Source: Undibacterium sp. YM2
GTDB taxonomy: Bacteria; Pseudomonadota; Gammaproteobacteria; Burkholderiales; Burkholderiaceae_D
Direction: 5' to 3'
DNA length: 64,000 bases
Assembly (NCBI RefSeq): GCF_009937975.1
Contig: NZ_AP018441.1
Coordinates: 1,054,001-1,118,000 of the forward strand
Below are positions 27,824-36,774 of this stretch, piece after piece. Within the stretch, counting starts at the first letter, position 1. Each line of letters begins with the position of its first letter. A program made the translations under genes and the position numbers. Below the pieces are notes generated by a model that had not been told where the DNA came from, did not search any database, and saw only the letters and a program-made list of their open reading frames with translations.

Positions 27824-30196
27824 CTATTTTATGCAAACGATTCTGACCTGCTTCATATCCGTTAATCCGGAAAGAACTTTTTCTATACCGTCCATTTTCA
27901 GGGTCAGCATCCCATCTGCCAGTGCGGCAGTCAGCAATTCAGAGACGCGGGCATGGTCTTGTATGAGCTTTTTGATCATGTCGTTTGCTACCATCAGTTC
28001 ATGCAAACCTAGCCTGCCTTTATAACCTTTTGAGCAATGCTCGCATCCCACAGCCTTGTATAAAGTGAATTTGCCGGCCTTGTCGGCATATTGAGTCTGC
28101 CAAGTGGTGAACACCTTTTTCCTGGCTTCTATGGGATTTTTGACGAAATTCTCGGTGTTCAGCAATTCCTGGCAATATTCATCCAGCAACTCCATCATCT
28201 CTTCTTTGCCTGGATGATAGGCTTCCTTGCACTTGCCGCACAGGCGCTTGGTCAGGCGTTGCGCCAGTATGCCCAGCAAGGCATCGGCGAAATTGAAGGG
28301 GTCCATGCCCATGTCCAGCAAACGGACGATGGATTCCGGGGCGCTATTGGTATGCAGGGTGGCAAATACCAGATGGCCGGTCAGCGAAGCTTCCAGGCCT
28401 ATCGAGACGGTTTCCTTGTCGCGCATCTCGCCAACCATGATGATGTCAGGATCAGCCCGCAAAAAAGCTCGCATGACGGTGGCAAAGTCCATGCCGGACT
28501 TGCGGTTGACCTGAACCTGGCGCAAGCCTTTCTGGGTGATTTCCACCGGGTCTTCGGCTGTCCAGATCTTGGTCTCAGGCGTGTTCAGATGACTCAGCAC
28601 TGAATGCAGTGTCGTGGTCTTGCCTGAACCGGTAGGGCCGCAAACAAAGAACAGGCCATAGGGTTTGCTGACCACATTTTTCAGGCGTTCAAGGTTGTAG
28701 GGCAATACGCCCAGCTTATCGATAGGGATAGGCTCACCGGCAGCCAGTATGCGCATGACTACGTCTTCCATACCGCCAGAAGACGGGATGGTGGCGACGC
28801 GTAATTCTATGTCATAGGGGCCATATTTTTTGAACTTGATCTTGCCATCCTGCGGTTTGCGGCGTTCAGAAATATCCAGGTCACACATGATCTTGATACG
28901 CGCCAGCAGGGCGCTGCGGTAACTGGCCGGTATTTCAATATACGGTGACAGTGAACCATCCTTGCGAAAGCGTATCAGGGTTTTTTCCTTGCCTGGCCGT
29001 GGTTCTATATGGATGTCTGAGGCGCCTTGCTGATAAGCATCGATGATGATCTTGTTGATCAGTTTGACGAGCTCATTCTCCACTGCAGCAGATACTTCAA
29101 CAGTGGCCTGCCCACTGTTTTCTTCGTCCTCATCATCGAGGCCTGACAGCAGTTCATCGACTGAGCCGCCATCCGAGACGGTACCAAAGAACTGGTCTAT
29201 GGTTTGCAGGAATTCTTTCCTGGTGGTGACCCGGTAATTGATCTTGGAAGTTGCAAACACATGGTTGACGACATGCGTGGTATTGGTATGTTCAGGATCT
29301 ATGGCCAGCACGGTCAGGCCATTCTGGTCTTCCATGATGGGCAGCCAGGAATTCTGTTCCACGTACTGGCGCTTGAGTTTTTTGACCAGATCAACGGGGA
29401 TGATACGCTCGGCCTTATAGGGCTCATAGGCAACGCGGAAGTATCTGGATAAGGCCTGCCCCAGACTGGCGATGGGAATTTTAAAATCTTCCGCCAGGAC
29501 CTCTTCCAGGTCCAGCAGATTGCGTCTTGCCGCCCTGACAGCGAGCTCCATTTCCTGTGCAGACAGGATCGCTTCCGACACCAGAAAATCAAACTTGGTA
29601 CGTGGCGTATTGGTTGGCAGTACCTTGCTTTTTTGGGTAAAGGCGACTGCCAGGGTTTCACACAAGGCCTGCACGCCTTCGGCGGCAATGGCATTGAAAG
29701 CATCGCCCAGTTTGTGATTAATGAATTGCACCACGCCCAGCAGCTCATTACTTTGTGCTTCGACGATGGGTGCCACCAGCATTTGCTTGGTGCGGTAACC
29801 GGTACGCTGATCAACCGCACTCTGGAACTTCAGGGTAGGTGAGTGTGAGCGCAATTCCTCTTCATCATACACATCACGCAGGCTGATCATGGTCTTGGTC
29901 AGGGCAACGTGACCGGCGATACTTTGGTCGGAAATGGACAGGCGCAAGTCCTTGAAAGAATTCAGGCCAGTCTTGATCTTGGAAATCAGGGTGACCTTGT
30001 CCTGGGCCACGACATAAATCGTCAGGCGGTCACATTCAAACAGATTGCAGATGTCAGGCGAGACATCGAGCATGATCTGGTCCAGGGCCTCTGCACCATG
30101 TATCTTGTTGGTCAGGGTTTGCAGGCGTTTAAAGAATTGCAGCCTGTGATCCAGACCTTCCTTGGAAGCATTTGCGGCTTGAGCAGTTACAACCAT
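27824..30196 (-). CDS. GspE/PilB-family secretion ATPase with N-terminal GAF domain
   Basis: A 790-residue protein. Residues about 15-190 form a GAF domain, about 200-330 an MshEN/GspE N-terminal domain, and about 370-780 the secretion ATPase. Walker A is GPTGSGKTTT near 520-529, Walker B and the catalytic Glu are in DPDIIMVGEMRD, and the Asp-box EDPVEITQKG and His-box LVFATLHTNSAPE are intact. Two CxxC pairs (RLCGKCKEAY and VGCEHCSKGY) match the GspE zinc motif. The GAF fusion is unusual for the family and no other pilus or type II secretion gene is nearby. It may power a pilus encoded elsewhere or act as a regulatory ATPase. The SD is AAAGGAAAACG. Confidence 0.9.
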   Translation of the reverse strand: MVVTAQAANASKEGLDHRLQFFKRLQTLTNKIHGAEALDQIMLDVSPDICNLFECDRLTIYVVAQDKVTLISKIKTGLNSFKDLRLSISDQSIAGHVALTKTMISLRDVYDEEELRSHSPTLKFQSAVDQRTGYRTKQMLVAPIVEAQSNELLGVVQFINHKLGDAFNAIAAEGVQALCETLAVAFTQKSKVLPTNTPRTKFDFLVSEAILSAQEMELAVRAARRNLLDLEEVLAEDFKIPIASLGQALSRYFRVAYEPYKAERIIPVDLVKKLKRQYVEQNSWLPIMEDQNGLTVLAIDPEHTNTTHVVNHVFATSKINYRVTTRKEFLQTIDQFFGTVSDGGSVDELLSGLDDEDEENSGQATVEVSAAVENELVKLINKIIIDAYQQGASDIHIEPRPGKEKTLIRFRKDGSLSPYIEIPASYRSALLARIKIMCDLDISERRKPQDGKIKFKKYGPYDIELRVATIPSSGGMEDVVMRILAAGEPIPIDKLGVLPYNLERLKNVVSKPYGLFFVCGPTGSGKTTTLHSVLSHLNTPETKIWTAEDPVEITQKGLRQVQVNRKSGMDFATVMRAFLRADPDIIMVGEMRDKETVSIGLEASLTGHLVFATLHTNSAPESIVRLLDMGMDPFNFADALLGILAQRLTKRLCGKCKEAYHPGKEEMMELLDEYCQELLNTENFVKNPIEARKKVFTTWQTQYADKAGKFTLYKAVGCEHCSKGYKGRLGLHELMVANDMIKKLIQDHARVSELLTAALADGMLTLKMDGIEKVLSGLTDMKQVRIVCIK

Positions 30197-30410
30197 TCGT
30201 TTTCCTTTGTTACACGTTCTGCAGCATGAAGCAAGACGTAAAGTCAGAAGCTAATTATCAGCTTTAATATGATGCGCATTGCAAGATACTGTAAATTATT
30301 ATTCTCTTAAGTCAATTTTTACAAAAATGTATCACGGAAGTCGAATGTCTGACCACAAAGTCAACTCTTTATAGCGTAAAGCGACAAATTAGCCTATCTT
30401 CAGGGAAGGA

Positions 30411-30470
30411 ATGATGCAGAAGGTATTCTTGTCTTCAAAGAAAGTGTTAAGCTTGCCCGGAGACCGGTAG
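30411..30470 (+). CDS. possible 19-residue leader peptide
   Basis: Two adjacent ATG codons follow a strong purine-rich SD (AGGGAAGGA) and open a 19-codon frame (MMQKVFLSSKKVLSLPGDR). Its stop codon falls at the end of the left arm of a stable hairpin. The layout resembles a translated leader upstream of the phosphodiesterase-like gene, but such short frames arise often by chance. Confidence 0.2.
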   Translation: MMQKVFLSSKKVLSLPGDR

Positions 30471-30488
30471 GCGGGTAATGCCGGTCTC
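30460..30488 (+). promoter_or_regulatory. inverted repeat in the leader of the phosphodiesterase-like gene
   Basis: GAGACCGG (30460-30467) pairs with CCGGTCTC (30481-30488) around a 13-base loop, and with a bulge the stem can extend by three more GC pairs. No T-run follows, so it is not a standard terminator. It lies 50 bases before the ATG and could be a regulatory RNA element or an operator. Confidence 0.35.
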
Positions 30489-30537
30489 GGGATAACAAAG
30501 CCCCTGGTTGGACAGAGGCACACTATTTTTTGTCTTT

Positions 30538-31302
30538 ATGAACTTACAAATTCTTGGCTGTGCAGGTGGGATAGGCGGCAATGAACCCTACACCACCAGC
30601 TTACTGATAGACGATGATGTCTTGCTCGACGCAGGCACTGGTTTGTCGCGGCTCAGCATAGAACAACTGGTGGCGATAGATCATGTGTTTATCAGCCACA
30701 GTCATCTCGATCATGTGGCTGGTCTGGCCCTGCTGATGGATGCCGTCTTTGGCAAAAGGAGCAAGCCAGTCACCGTACATGCCACGCCTGAAGTCTTGCA
30801 TGCACTGAAAAACCATATCTTCAACTGGAGTATCTGGCCAGATTTCAGCACTTTGCCGAATATCGATCATCCATCCATGCAATATGAAGAGATGCAACCC
30901 GGCACGACTTTGATGCTGGGTGAGCGCACGATTACTTCACATTTGGTCGATCATGTACCCGGCTCAGTTGCGTACTGGGTACGCTCTGCTGGAAAAGGAT
31001 TTTTGTTTACCGGTGACATGGCGAGTACGCCCGCACTGTGGAAAAACCTGGGCGGGCAGGCCGCTTTGGATATGGTGATAGTGGATTGTTCTTTTCCTGA
31101 TGCAGAAGCTGAGCTGGCCCAGCTTTCCAAACATTTTTGTCCCGCAGCCCTGGTCAAAGACATCGCTGCGGTACCTGCCAGTGTAGTGTTTTATATCTAT
31201 CACCTGAAACCCGGGCAAGAAGCACATATCATGGCAGAACTGGAGCAAAATAAGGACAGGAAATTTAAAGCGCTCAAAATTACTGATAATTTCAGTTTTT
31301 GA
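30538..31302 (+). CDS. metallo-beta-lactamase-fold protein, class II cyclic-nucleotide phosphodiesterase-like
   Basis: A 254-residue protein when read from the ATG at 30538. The metal-binding motif HSHLDHVAGLALL at residues 54-66 fits the class II phosphodiesterase pattern HxHLDHxxG. Further ligands are likely the His in LVDHVPGS, the Asp in FTGDMAS and a late His in YIYHLKPGQE. Class II enzymes hydrolyse 3',5'-cyclic nucleotides. An adenylate cyclase gene 2.6 kb downstream on the same strand supports that reading. A generic ribonuclease-Z-like or other hydrolase of the fold remains possible. No signal peptide is seen, so it is cytoplasmic. Confidence 0.8.
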   Translation: MNLQILGCAGGIGGNEPYTTSLLIDDDVLLDAGTGLSRLSIEQLVAIDHVFISHSHLDHVAGLALLMDAVFGKRSKPVTVHATPEVLHALKNHIFNWSIWPDFSTLPNIDHPSMQYEEMQPGTTLMLGERTITSHLVDHVPGSVAYWVRSAGKGFLFTGDMASTPALWKNLGGQAALDMVIVDCSFPDAEAELAQLSKHFCPAALVKDIAAVPASVVFYIYHLKPGQEAHIMAELEQNKDRKFKALKITDNFSF

Positions 31303-31410
31303 AATGCAGGGGCTCCTTGCATACCCTGTTCACAGGGCTGAAATAATGAAGCATCAGTATGGACATCTGCGCTTAAGCAAGAATTTGGATACGATCTGGA
31401 GAAAGTGATT

Positions 31411-33051
31411 ATGACTGCACTAAGCAGTAGCGAAATTGCACAACGCCTGGAAAAGCTGACGGAATTAAGCCTGGAGCTGAGCAATAATCACGACACACCA
31501 TTATTGCTCGAAAATATACTGCGCTCGGCAAAAAGTATCACTTATGCCGACGGTGGCACCCTCTACCGTACCAGCAAAGACAAACAAAGCCTGTGCTTCA
31601 ATATTTCCCTCAATGACACCCTGAACATGTATCAGGGCGGAGTGAGAGGTCATACGGTAGACATACCCAACATCCCCCTGATTGATGCCAATGGCAACCG
31701 GAATTTGAATGCCGTGGCAGCCTATGCCGCCAACTATAAAATCTCGGTGAATATTCAGGACGTGTACACCGTTGGGGTTTTCAATTTTTCTGGTACCCGC
31801 AATTTTGACCAGCAGTTCAATTACAAAACCAAATCCCTGCTGACCGTGCCCATGCACGATCATGAAGGTGAACTCATCGGTGTCTTGCAACTCATCAATG
31901 CCAAGGACCCGGAGACTGGCGAGCTCTGCTCCTTTACCGAAACCGATCAGCGCTTTATCGAAGCCCTGGCTTCGCAGGCTGCCATCGCGCTGACCAACCA
32001 GCAATTGATATCACAACTGGAAAACCTGTTTGTCTCGCTGGTACACCTTATCAATATTGGCATTGATGAAAAATCTCCGCATACAGGCAGACACTGCCAG
32101 CATGTGCCCGAGCTGACCATGTTGCTGGCGAATGCCGTGCATGAAACGCGCGAAGGGCCGCTGGCACATTTTTCCATGACCGACAAAGACCGCAAGGAAT
32201 TGTGGATGGCTGGCATCCTGCATGACTGCGGCAAGATTTCCACACCTGTGCATGTAGTAGAAAAATCCACCAAGCTGGAAACCATTTTTGACCGCATACA
32301 CTTGCTCGATACCCGTTTTGAAGTCTTGAAACGCGATGCAGAAATCAAGGTGTTGAAAAGTAAATGTGCCCTGTACCAGGCCAGCGTCAATAATGAAAAC
32401 CTGATCGCCGAGCTGGAGCAGGGTTTGCAGGATGAGCTGGCGAAAATCGAAGAGGCAAGAAACTTCTTGCGTAAATTGAATATAGGCTCGGAAAGAACCA
32501 GTCCTGAAGACTTGCAGCGGGTGAACGATATCGCGGCATGGCAATGGACTGATGCCAGTGGCGCAGCCCAGCCCTTCCTGAATGCCGACGAAGTAGAAAA
32601 CCTGTCCGTGCGTGCCGGAACTCTGAATGCGCAAGAGCGCGCCATCATCAATAATCATATTTCCACCACCATCAAGATGCTGGAAGCCCTGCCCTGGCCC
32701 AAGCATTTGCAAAACGTGCCTGAATATGCCGGTGGCCACCATGAACGCATGGATGGCAAAGGTTATCCACGCGGCTTGCGTGGTGAACAAATGTCAGTGC
32801 AGGCCAAGATCATGGCAATAGCCGATATCTTTGAAGCACTGACCGCCAAAGACCGGCCCTACAAAGATGGCAAGACCCTGACAGAGTCACTGCACATCCT
32901 CGGCAGCTTTGCCCTGAATGGCCATATTGATCCAGACTTGTTCAATATCTTCGTCAAGAAAAAAGTTTATCTGACTTATGCTGAACGCTTCATGGACAAG
33001 AGCCAGATCGATGATGTTGATCTGAGCAAGGTACCAGGTTACCGTAGTTGA
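31411..33051 (+). CDS. GAF domain/HD-GYP domain protein, probable c-di-GMP phosphodiesterase
   Basis: A 546-residue protein. A GAF domain covers about residues 15-195, followed by an HD-GYP domain. Metal ligands are HTGRHCQHV (about 224), the HD pair in ILHDCGK (271-272) and GGHHERMDGKGYPRGL (442-456), so the catalytic set looks complete. The distance between HD and GYP is about 175 residues, much longer than usual. The insert is helical, probably coiled coil (about 300-360), with a loop rich in Asp and Ser. HD-GYP enzymes hydrolyse c-di-GMP. The start is taken at ATG 31411 with SD GGAGA. It sits between the phosphodiesterase-like protein and the cyclase. Confidence 0.88.
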   Translation: MTALSSSEIAQRLEKLTELSLELSNNHDTPLLLENILRSAKSITYADGGTLYRTSKDKQSLCFNISLNDTLNMYQGGVRGHTVDIPNIPLIDANGNRNLNAVAAYAANYKISVNIQDVYTVGVFNFSGTRNFDQQFNYKTKSLLTVPMHDHEGELIGVLQLINAKDPETGELCSFTETDQRFIEALASQAAIALTNQQLISQLENLFVSLVHLINIGIDEKSPHTGRHCQHVPELTMLLANAVHETREGPLAHFSMTDKDRKELWMAGILHDCGKISTPVHVVEKSTKLETIFDRIHLLDTRFEVLKRDAEIKVLKSKCALYQASVNNENLIAELEQGLQDELAKIEEARNFLRKLNIGSERTSPEDLQRVNDIAAWQWTDASGAAQPFLNADEVENLSVRAGTLNAQERAIINNHISTTIKMLEALPWPKHLQNVPEYAGGHHERMDGKGYPRGLRGEQMSVQAKIMAIADIFEALTAKDRPYKDGKTLTESLHILGSFALNGHIDPDLFNIFVKKKVYLTYAERFMDKSQIDDVDLSKVPGYRS

Positions 33052-33153
33052 GTGTCATATCCAGACTTCCTGCTGCCGATGTTGAAAGACACGGAGTGGC
33101 AGGAAAATTTTCCGGCTTAAGCACTACCTGAAACCGAGTTTGTGGAGGAAAGC

Positions 33154-35420
33154 TTGCAGAAGCACATCAACAAACTGACACGCTGGGGCATCTGCGTGCT
33201 GCTGATCCTCATGGCTGCCTTGCAGGCAAATGGTAATTTGCCGACCACCCTCATAGAAAAAGTCGATTACTTTATCTATGACCTGCGCATGAGATGGGAA
33301 CCAACGACCTTCAACCCCGACATTGTCATCGTCAATATCGATGAAAAAAGTTTGCAGGAGGTAGGGCAGTGGCCCTGGAACAGGGGAGTCGTCGCTGATC
33401 TGATAGAAAGACTGACCGACGATTACCATGTCAGGGCAGTGGGGCTGGATATCGTCTTTTCAGAACCGGACAACAGCACCGGCATACAGGTGCTGGAAGG
33501 CTTGGCGCAAAAAGAGTTAAAGGAAAATCCTGGCTTTGTAGCGCAAATGCCTGCACTCAGAAAAGAACTCGATTTTGACGACAGGCTGGCAAAGACTTTA
33601 GCAGGGCGCCCTGTGGTTTTGGGTTATGTGTTTTCAAATACTCCGGACGACAGTTCAAAAGGCCTGCTGCCCCCCCCGCCTTTGTTGATGCTGACCTAGG
33701 CGAACGCAGTTTTGAATCTGCCATCTACACCAAATACACCGCCAATTTGCCAGAGCTGCAAAAAGCGGCGATTGCCGGTGGATTTTTCAATCCCTCGCCA
33801 GATGCCGATGGGGTGATACGGGGCATTCCCTTGCTGGCAAAATATGGTACTGGCTACTATGAAGCACTATCACTGGCAACAGCACGTATTGCCCTGAATG
33901 CCAGCAAAGTAAAACCAGTGTTTCTGCAGGCTGATGGCATCAATTCTCAAAGTTTTTTGAATAATTATGGCTCGATAGAAGCGATCAAGCTTAACTCCAC
34001 ACCCAACAAACGCATACCCGTAGAACCATTGCTAACTGCGCTGATCCACTATAAAAGCAAGGGTGGGCCAAATGGTGGCGGGTTTGCCTATGTGTCAGCC
34101 TCGGATGTGATCAAGAAGCACCTTGCTGTCGATAAGCTCAAAGAGAAAATCATCTTGATAGGGACGACGGCAGCGGGGCTCAAGGACTTGCGTACGGCGC
34201 CGCTTGGACTGGATTACCCAGGCGTGGAAATGCACGCGAATGTGATCGCTTCGATACTGGATGGCGATGTCAAGCAACGCTCTGACAGCACGCGCGGCTT
34301 TGAAGTCATACAGGTATGCCTGATCGGTTTATTGCTCAGTTTTGCACTGTCGCGTTTCAAGGCGCTGGCAGCCGTGCTGTGCACTACGGCAATGCTGGCA
34401 CTGGTGATCGCCTTCAACTACTGGATGTATCAGTCCTTCAACCTCGTCCAGCCGCTGGCAACAGTGCTGCTATTGATTGTTGCCCTGTTTGTGTTCAATA
34501 TCACCTGGGGTTATCTGGTTGAGTCGAGAAAGCTGCGCGGCGTGGTCAGACGCTTTGGTGAATATGTAGCACCGGAACTGGTTGCCGTCATGGCAGAAGA
34601 ACCTGACAGCTACACCATGGAAGGTGAGATCCGCGAGCTGACAGTGATGTTCTCTGATGTGCGCGGTTTCACGACTATTTCCGAAAGCATGAGTGCAGCA
34701 GACTTGCGAGAATACATCAATATCTACCTGACCGCGATGTCAGAAGAAATTCGCGGCAATCGCGGCACACTCGATAAATACATAGGTGACTGCGTCATGG
34801 CTTTCTGGGGGGCACCGGTGCGCCTGGAAGATCATGCCAGGCTGGCCGTTGCCAGTGCGCTGAAAATGCAATCCATCGCGCAAGGCCTGAGTGTCGATTT
34901 TGTCAAGCGTGGCTGGCCTGCCTTGAAGATAGGAGTAGGCTTGAACACAGGTGAAGTGCGCGTAGGTGACATGGGTTCCAAGATCAGGCTCGCCTATACT
35001 GTCATGGGTGATGCGGTGAATCTGTCTTCACGCCTGGAAGGTATTACCAAGGTATATGGTGTCGGCGTCGTGGTTGGTGAAGCGACAAAAAATGCGGCGG
35101 CAGAATTTGCCTATCGTGAGCTGGACAGGGTCAGGGTCAAAGGCAAGACCAGGCCCATCTCGATTTTTGAACCGGTTGCCATCGCAACGGATATAGACGA
35201 TGTTCAGTCTGCCTTGCTGGAACTATGGCATCAGGCACTCGATGATTTTCGCGCGCAGCAGTGGGATGTTGCCGAAAAATCTTTCCGCTCATATCTGGAA
35301 GTCCGTGCAGAAGACCTGGCAGCCCAGGTCTTTCTGGAGCGTATCGCCCACTACCGGCAAAACCCATTGCCTGCCGACTGGGACGGGGTAGCGACCTTTG
35401 TCAGCAAGTTCAGTGAATAA
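33154..35420 (+). pseudogene. CHASE2-adenylate cyclase, frame broken at a C8 tract
   Basis: The gene is split. The N-part (to the TAG ending at 33699) has one membrane helix and the start of a CHASE2 sensor domain (FNPDIVIVNIDEKSLQEVGQWPWNRG). The reading frame continues one phase over, from 33678 to 35420, with the rest of CHASE2, about three membrane helices, and a class III cyclase domain. The cyclase shows both metal Asp (MFSDVRGFT and DKYIGDCVMAFWG) and the ATP-type Lys and Asp (TLDKYIGD; VMGDAVNLSSRLE). One extra C would restore a protein of about 756 residues. The TTG at 33154 is preferred over a GTG at 33142 because GGAGGA lies at the right distance. It may be a sequencing error, a real mutation, phase variation or a frameshift signal. 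Confidence 0.85.
33670..33677 (+). repeat. run of eight C at the cyclase frameshift
   Basis: The run follows GGCCTGCTG and precedes GCCTTTGTTGATG. In the upstream frame it leads to a TAG 8 codons later. With nine C the frame reads through as GLLPPPAFVDADLGER into the cyclase. With seven C the frame meets a TGA at once. A minus-one ribosomal slip on C-CCC-CCC would also give the full-length protein. Confidence 0.85.
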
Positions 35421-35432
35421 AACTGACAAGTG

Positions 35433-36686
35433 TCATTTGACTTTTACGCGTAGCAAGTAATAGCTGATCACGCCAAGCACTATGCCCCAGCAGGCTGAAC
35501 CCAATCCCAGCAAGCTGATATTCGATGCTGTAACGATAAAAGTGATCAGCGCAGCTTCACGTTCTGTCGTTTCTTGCATGGCATTCACGAGACCATTCTG
35601 AATTGCGCCCAGCAGTGCCAGACCAGCTACCGTGGTGACAAGCGCATGTGGCAGGTGCAGGAACAAGGCAGTCAGGGAACCAGCAAAACTACCTATCAAC
35701 AAATAGAAACCACCGCAGGCTACACCGGCAACCCAGCGTTTTTCTGCTTGCTGGTGTGCTTCTGGCCCGGTGCAAATCGCCGCAGTAATCGCCGCCAGGT
35801 TAACGCCATGTGAACCAAAAGGTGCCAGCAAGATACTGACAAAGCCAGTAGCACTGACCAGCTTGCTGGTGGGGGCATGTTCATAACCAGCGGCGCGCAT
35901 GACAGCCACACCCGGTACTTGCTGGCCAGTCAGGCATAGCAGCGCCAATGGCAAGCCCAGACTGATGATGGCACTCAAAGAAAATTCAGGCGCGGTCCAG
36001 ACTGGCATCGTCAAACCCAGTCGTACAGCAATAGACTGCCCCTGATTGGAATCACCCCAGCCCAGGACACTCCAGAGCACGACACCGCTGAGCAAGGTCA
36101 GGACGATGGCATAGCGTGCGCTACGGCGCTTGAATATCAGGTAAGCCGCGAACATGGCTGTCACCAGCCAGGGAGCGCCTGCAACATCGCTACGGGTATT
36201 GGCAAATACATCAACCCCAAAGCGAAACAGGATACCTGCCAGCATGGCCGCACACAAACTCTTGGGTATTTTTGCCATGAGTTTTTCAAAGATACCGGTA
36301 ATGCCTATCAGCCATATTGCTGCTGCCGCAACCAGGTAGGCACCTATGGCCTGGTGATAAGGCACCGTCGCCAGGCCCGTTACCAGCAAGGCAGCACCCG
36401 GCGTGTTCCAGGCACAAATCACCGGTATCTTGTGCCGCCAGCTCATCCATACGCCTACCAGGCCCGAACCTATCGAGATCGCCCATATCCATGAGCTGGT
36501 TTGCGCTGTTGTCAGTTTTGCGCTTTGTGCTGCCTGTAATATCAACAGCATGGGGCCAGCATAAGAGATCAGGACGGCAATCAGGCCAGCCAGCACCGCA
36601 GGAAAAAAATCTGCCGCCTTAGCGGCAAAACCCGGCTTGATGGCATTTGCCGGGGCAAGGAGAGAGGGAGAGTGTGGTGTATTCAT
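35433..36686 (-). CDS. benE: BenE-family benzoate/H+ symporter
   Basis: A 417-residue membrane protein with about 12 helices. The BenE signatures ICAWNTPGAALL, LTGQQVPGVAVMRAAGYE and PFGSHGVNLAAITAAICTGP are present. Characterised members import benzoate, and no benzoate-degradation gene is nearby, so the substrate here is only family-inferred. It is convergent with the broken cyclase gene and divergent from a MocR-type regulator, which may control it. Confidence 0.9.
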   Translation of the reverse strand: MNTPHSPSLLAPANAIKPGFAAKAADFFPAVLAGLIAVLISYAGPMLLILQAAQSAKLTTAQTSSWIWAISIGSGLVGVWMSWRHKIPVICAWNTPGAALLVTGLATVPYHQAIGAYLVAAAAIWLIGITGIFEKLMAKIPKSLCAAMLAGILFRFGVDVFANTRSDVAGAPWLVTAMFAAYLIFKRRSARYAIVLTLLSGVVLWSVLGWGDSNQGQSIAVRLGLTMPVWTAPEFSLSAIISLGLPLALLCLTGQQVPGVAVMRAAGYEHAPTSKLVSATGFVSILLAPFGSHGVNLAAITAAICTGPEAHQQAEKRWVAGVACGGFYLLIGSFAGSLTALFLHLPHALVTTVAGLALLGAIQNGLVNAMQETTEREAALITFIVTASNISLLGLGSACWGIVLGVISYYLLRVKVK

Positions 36687-36732
36687 GCATCCAGTCTAGT
36701 TCAGTGCAGGCCAGCGTTTACTTACAGTAGTG

Positions 36733-36754
36733 ATCTGTCTTATGCTATACAGAT
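36733..36754. promoter_or_regulatory. dyad in the benE/mocR divergent region
   Basis: ATCTGT and ACAGAT lie as inverted arms separated by 10 bases, 20 bases before the MocR start codon. Its place in an 88-base divergent gap fits an operator for the MocR-type regulator. The arms are short, so it could be chance. Confidence 0.3.
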
Positions 36755-36774
36755 TCACATTTAAGGTATCTGTT

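Larger units (their letters stand above)
30197..30537. other. divergent intergenic region with possible leader
   Basis: This 341-base gap separates the divergent GspE-like and phosphodiesterase-like genes and must carry both promoters. The left half is AT-rich. The right half contains a short possible leader frame (30411-30470) and an inverted repeat (30460-30488), both listed separately. Confidence 0.5.

Noticed and set aside
30300-30537. c-di-GMP riboswitch upstream of the phosphodiesterase-like gene
   Set aside because: I looked for the GEMM-type conserved stretches and did not find them; only a simple hairpin is present.
33670-33699. Natural short protein ending at the TAG after the C8 run
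   Set aside because: The CHASE2 domain would be cut mid-fold and the continuing frame holds its remainder, so a split gene is the better reading.
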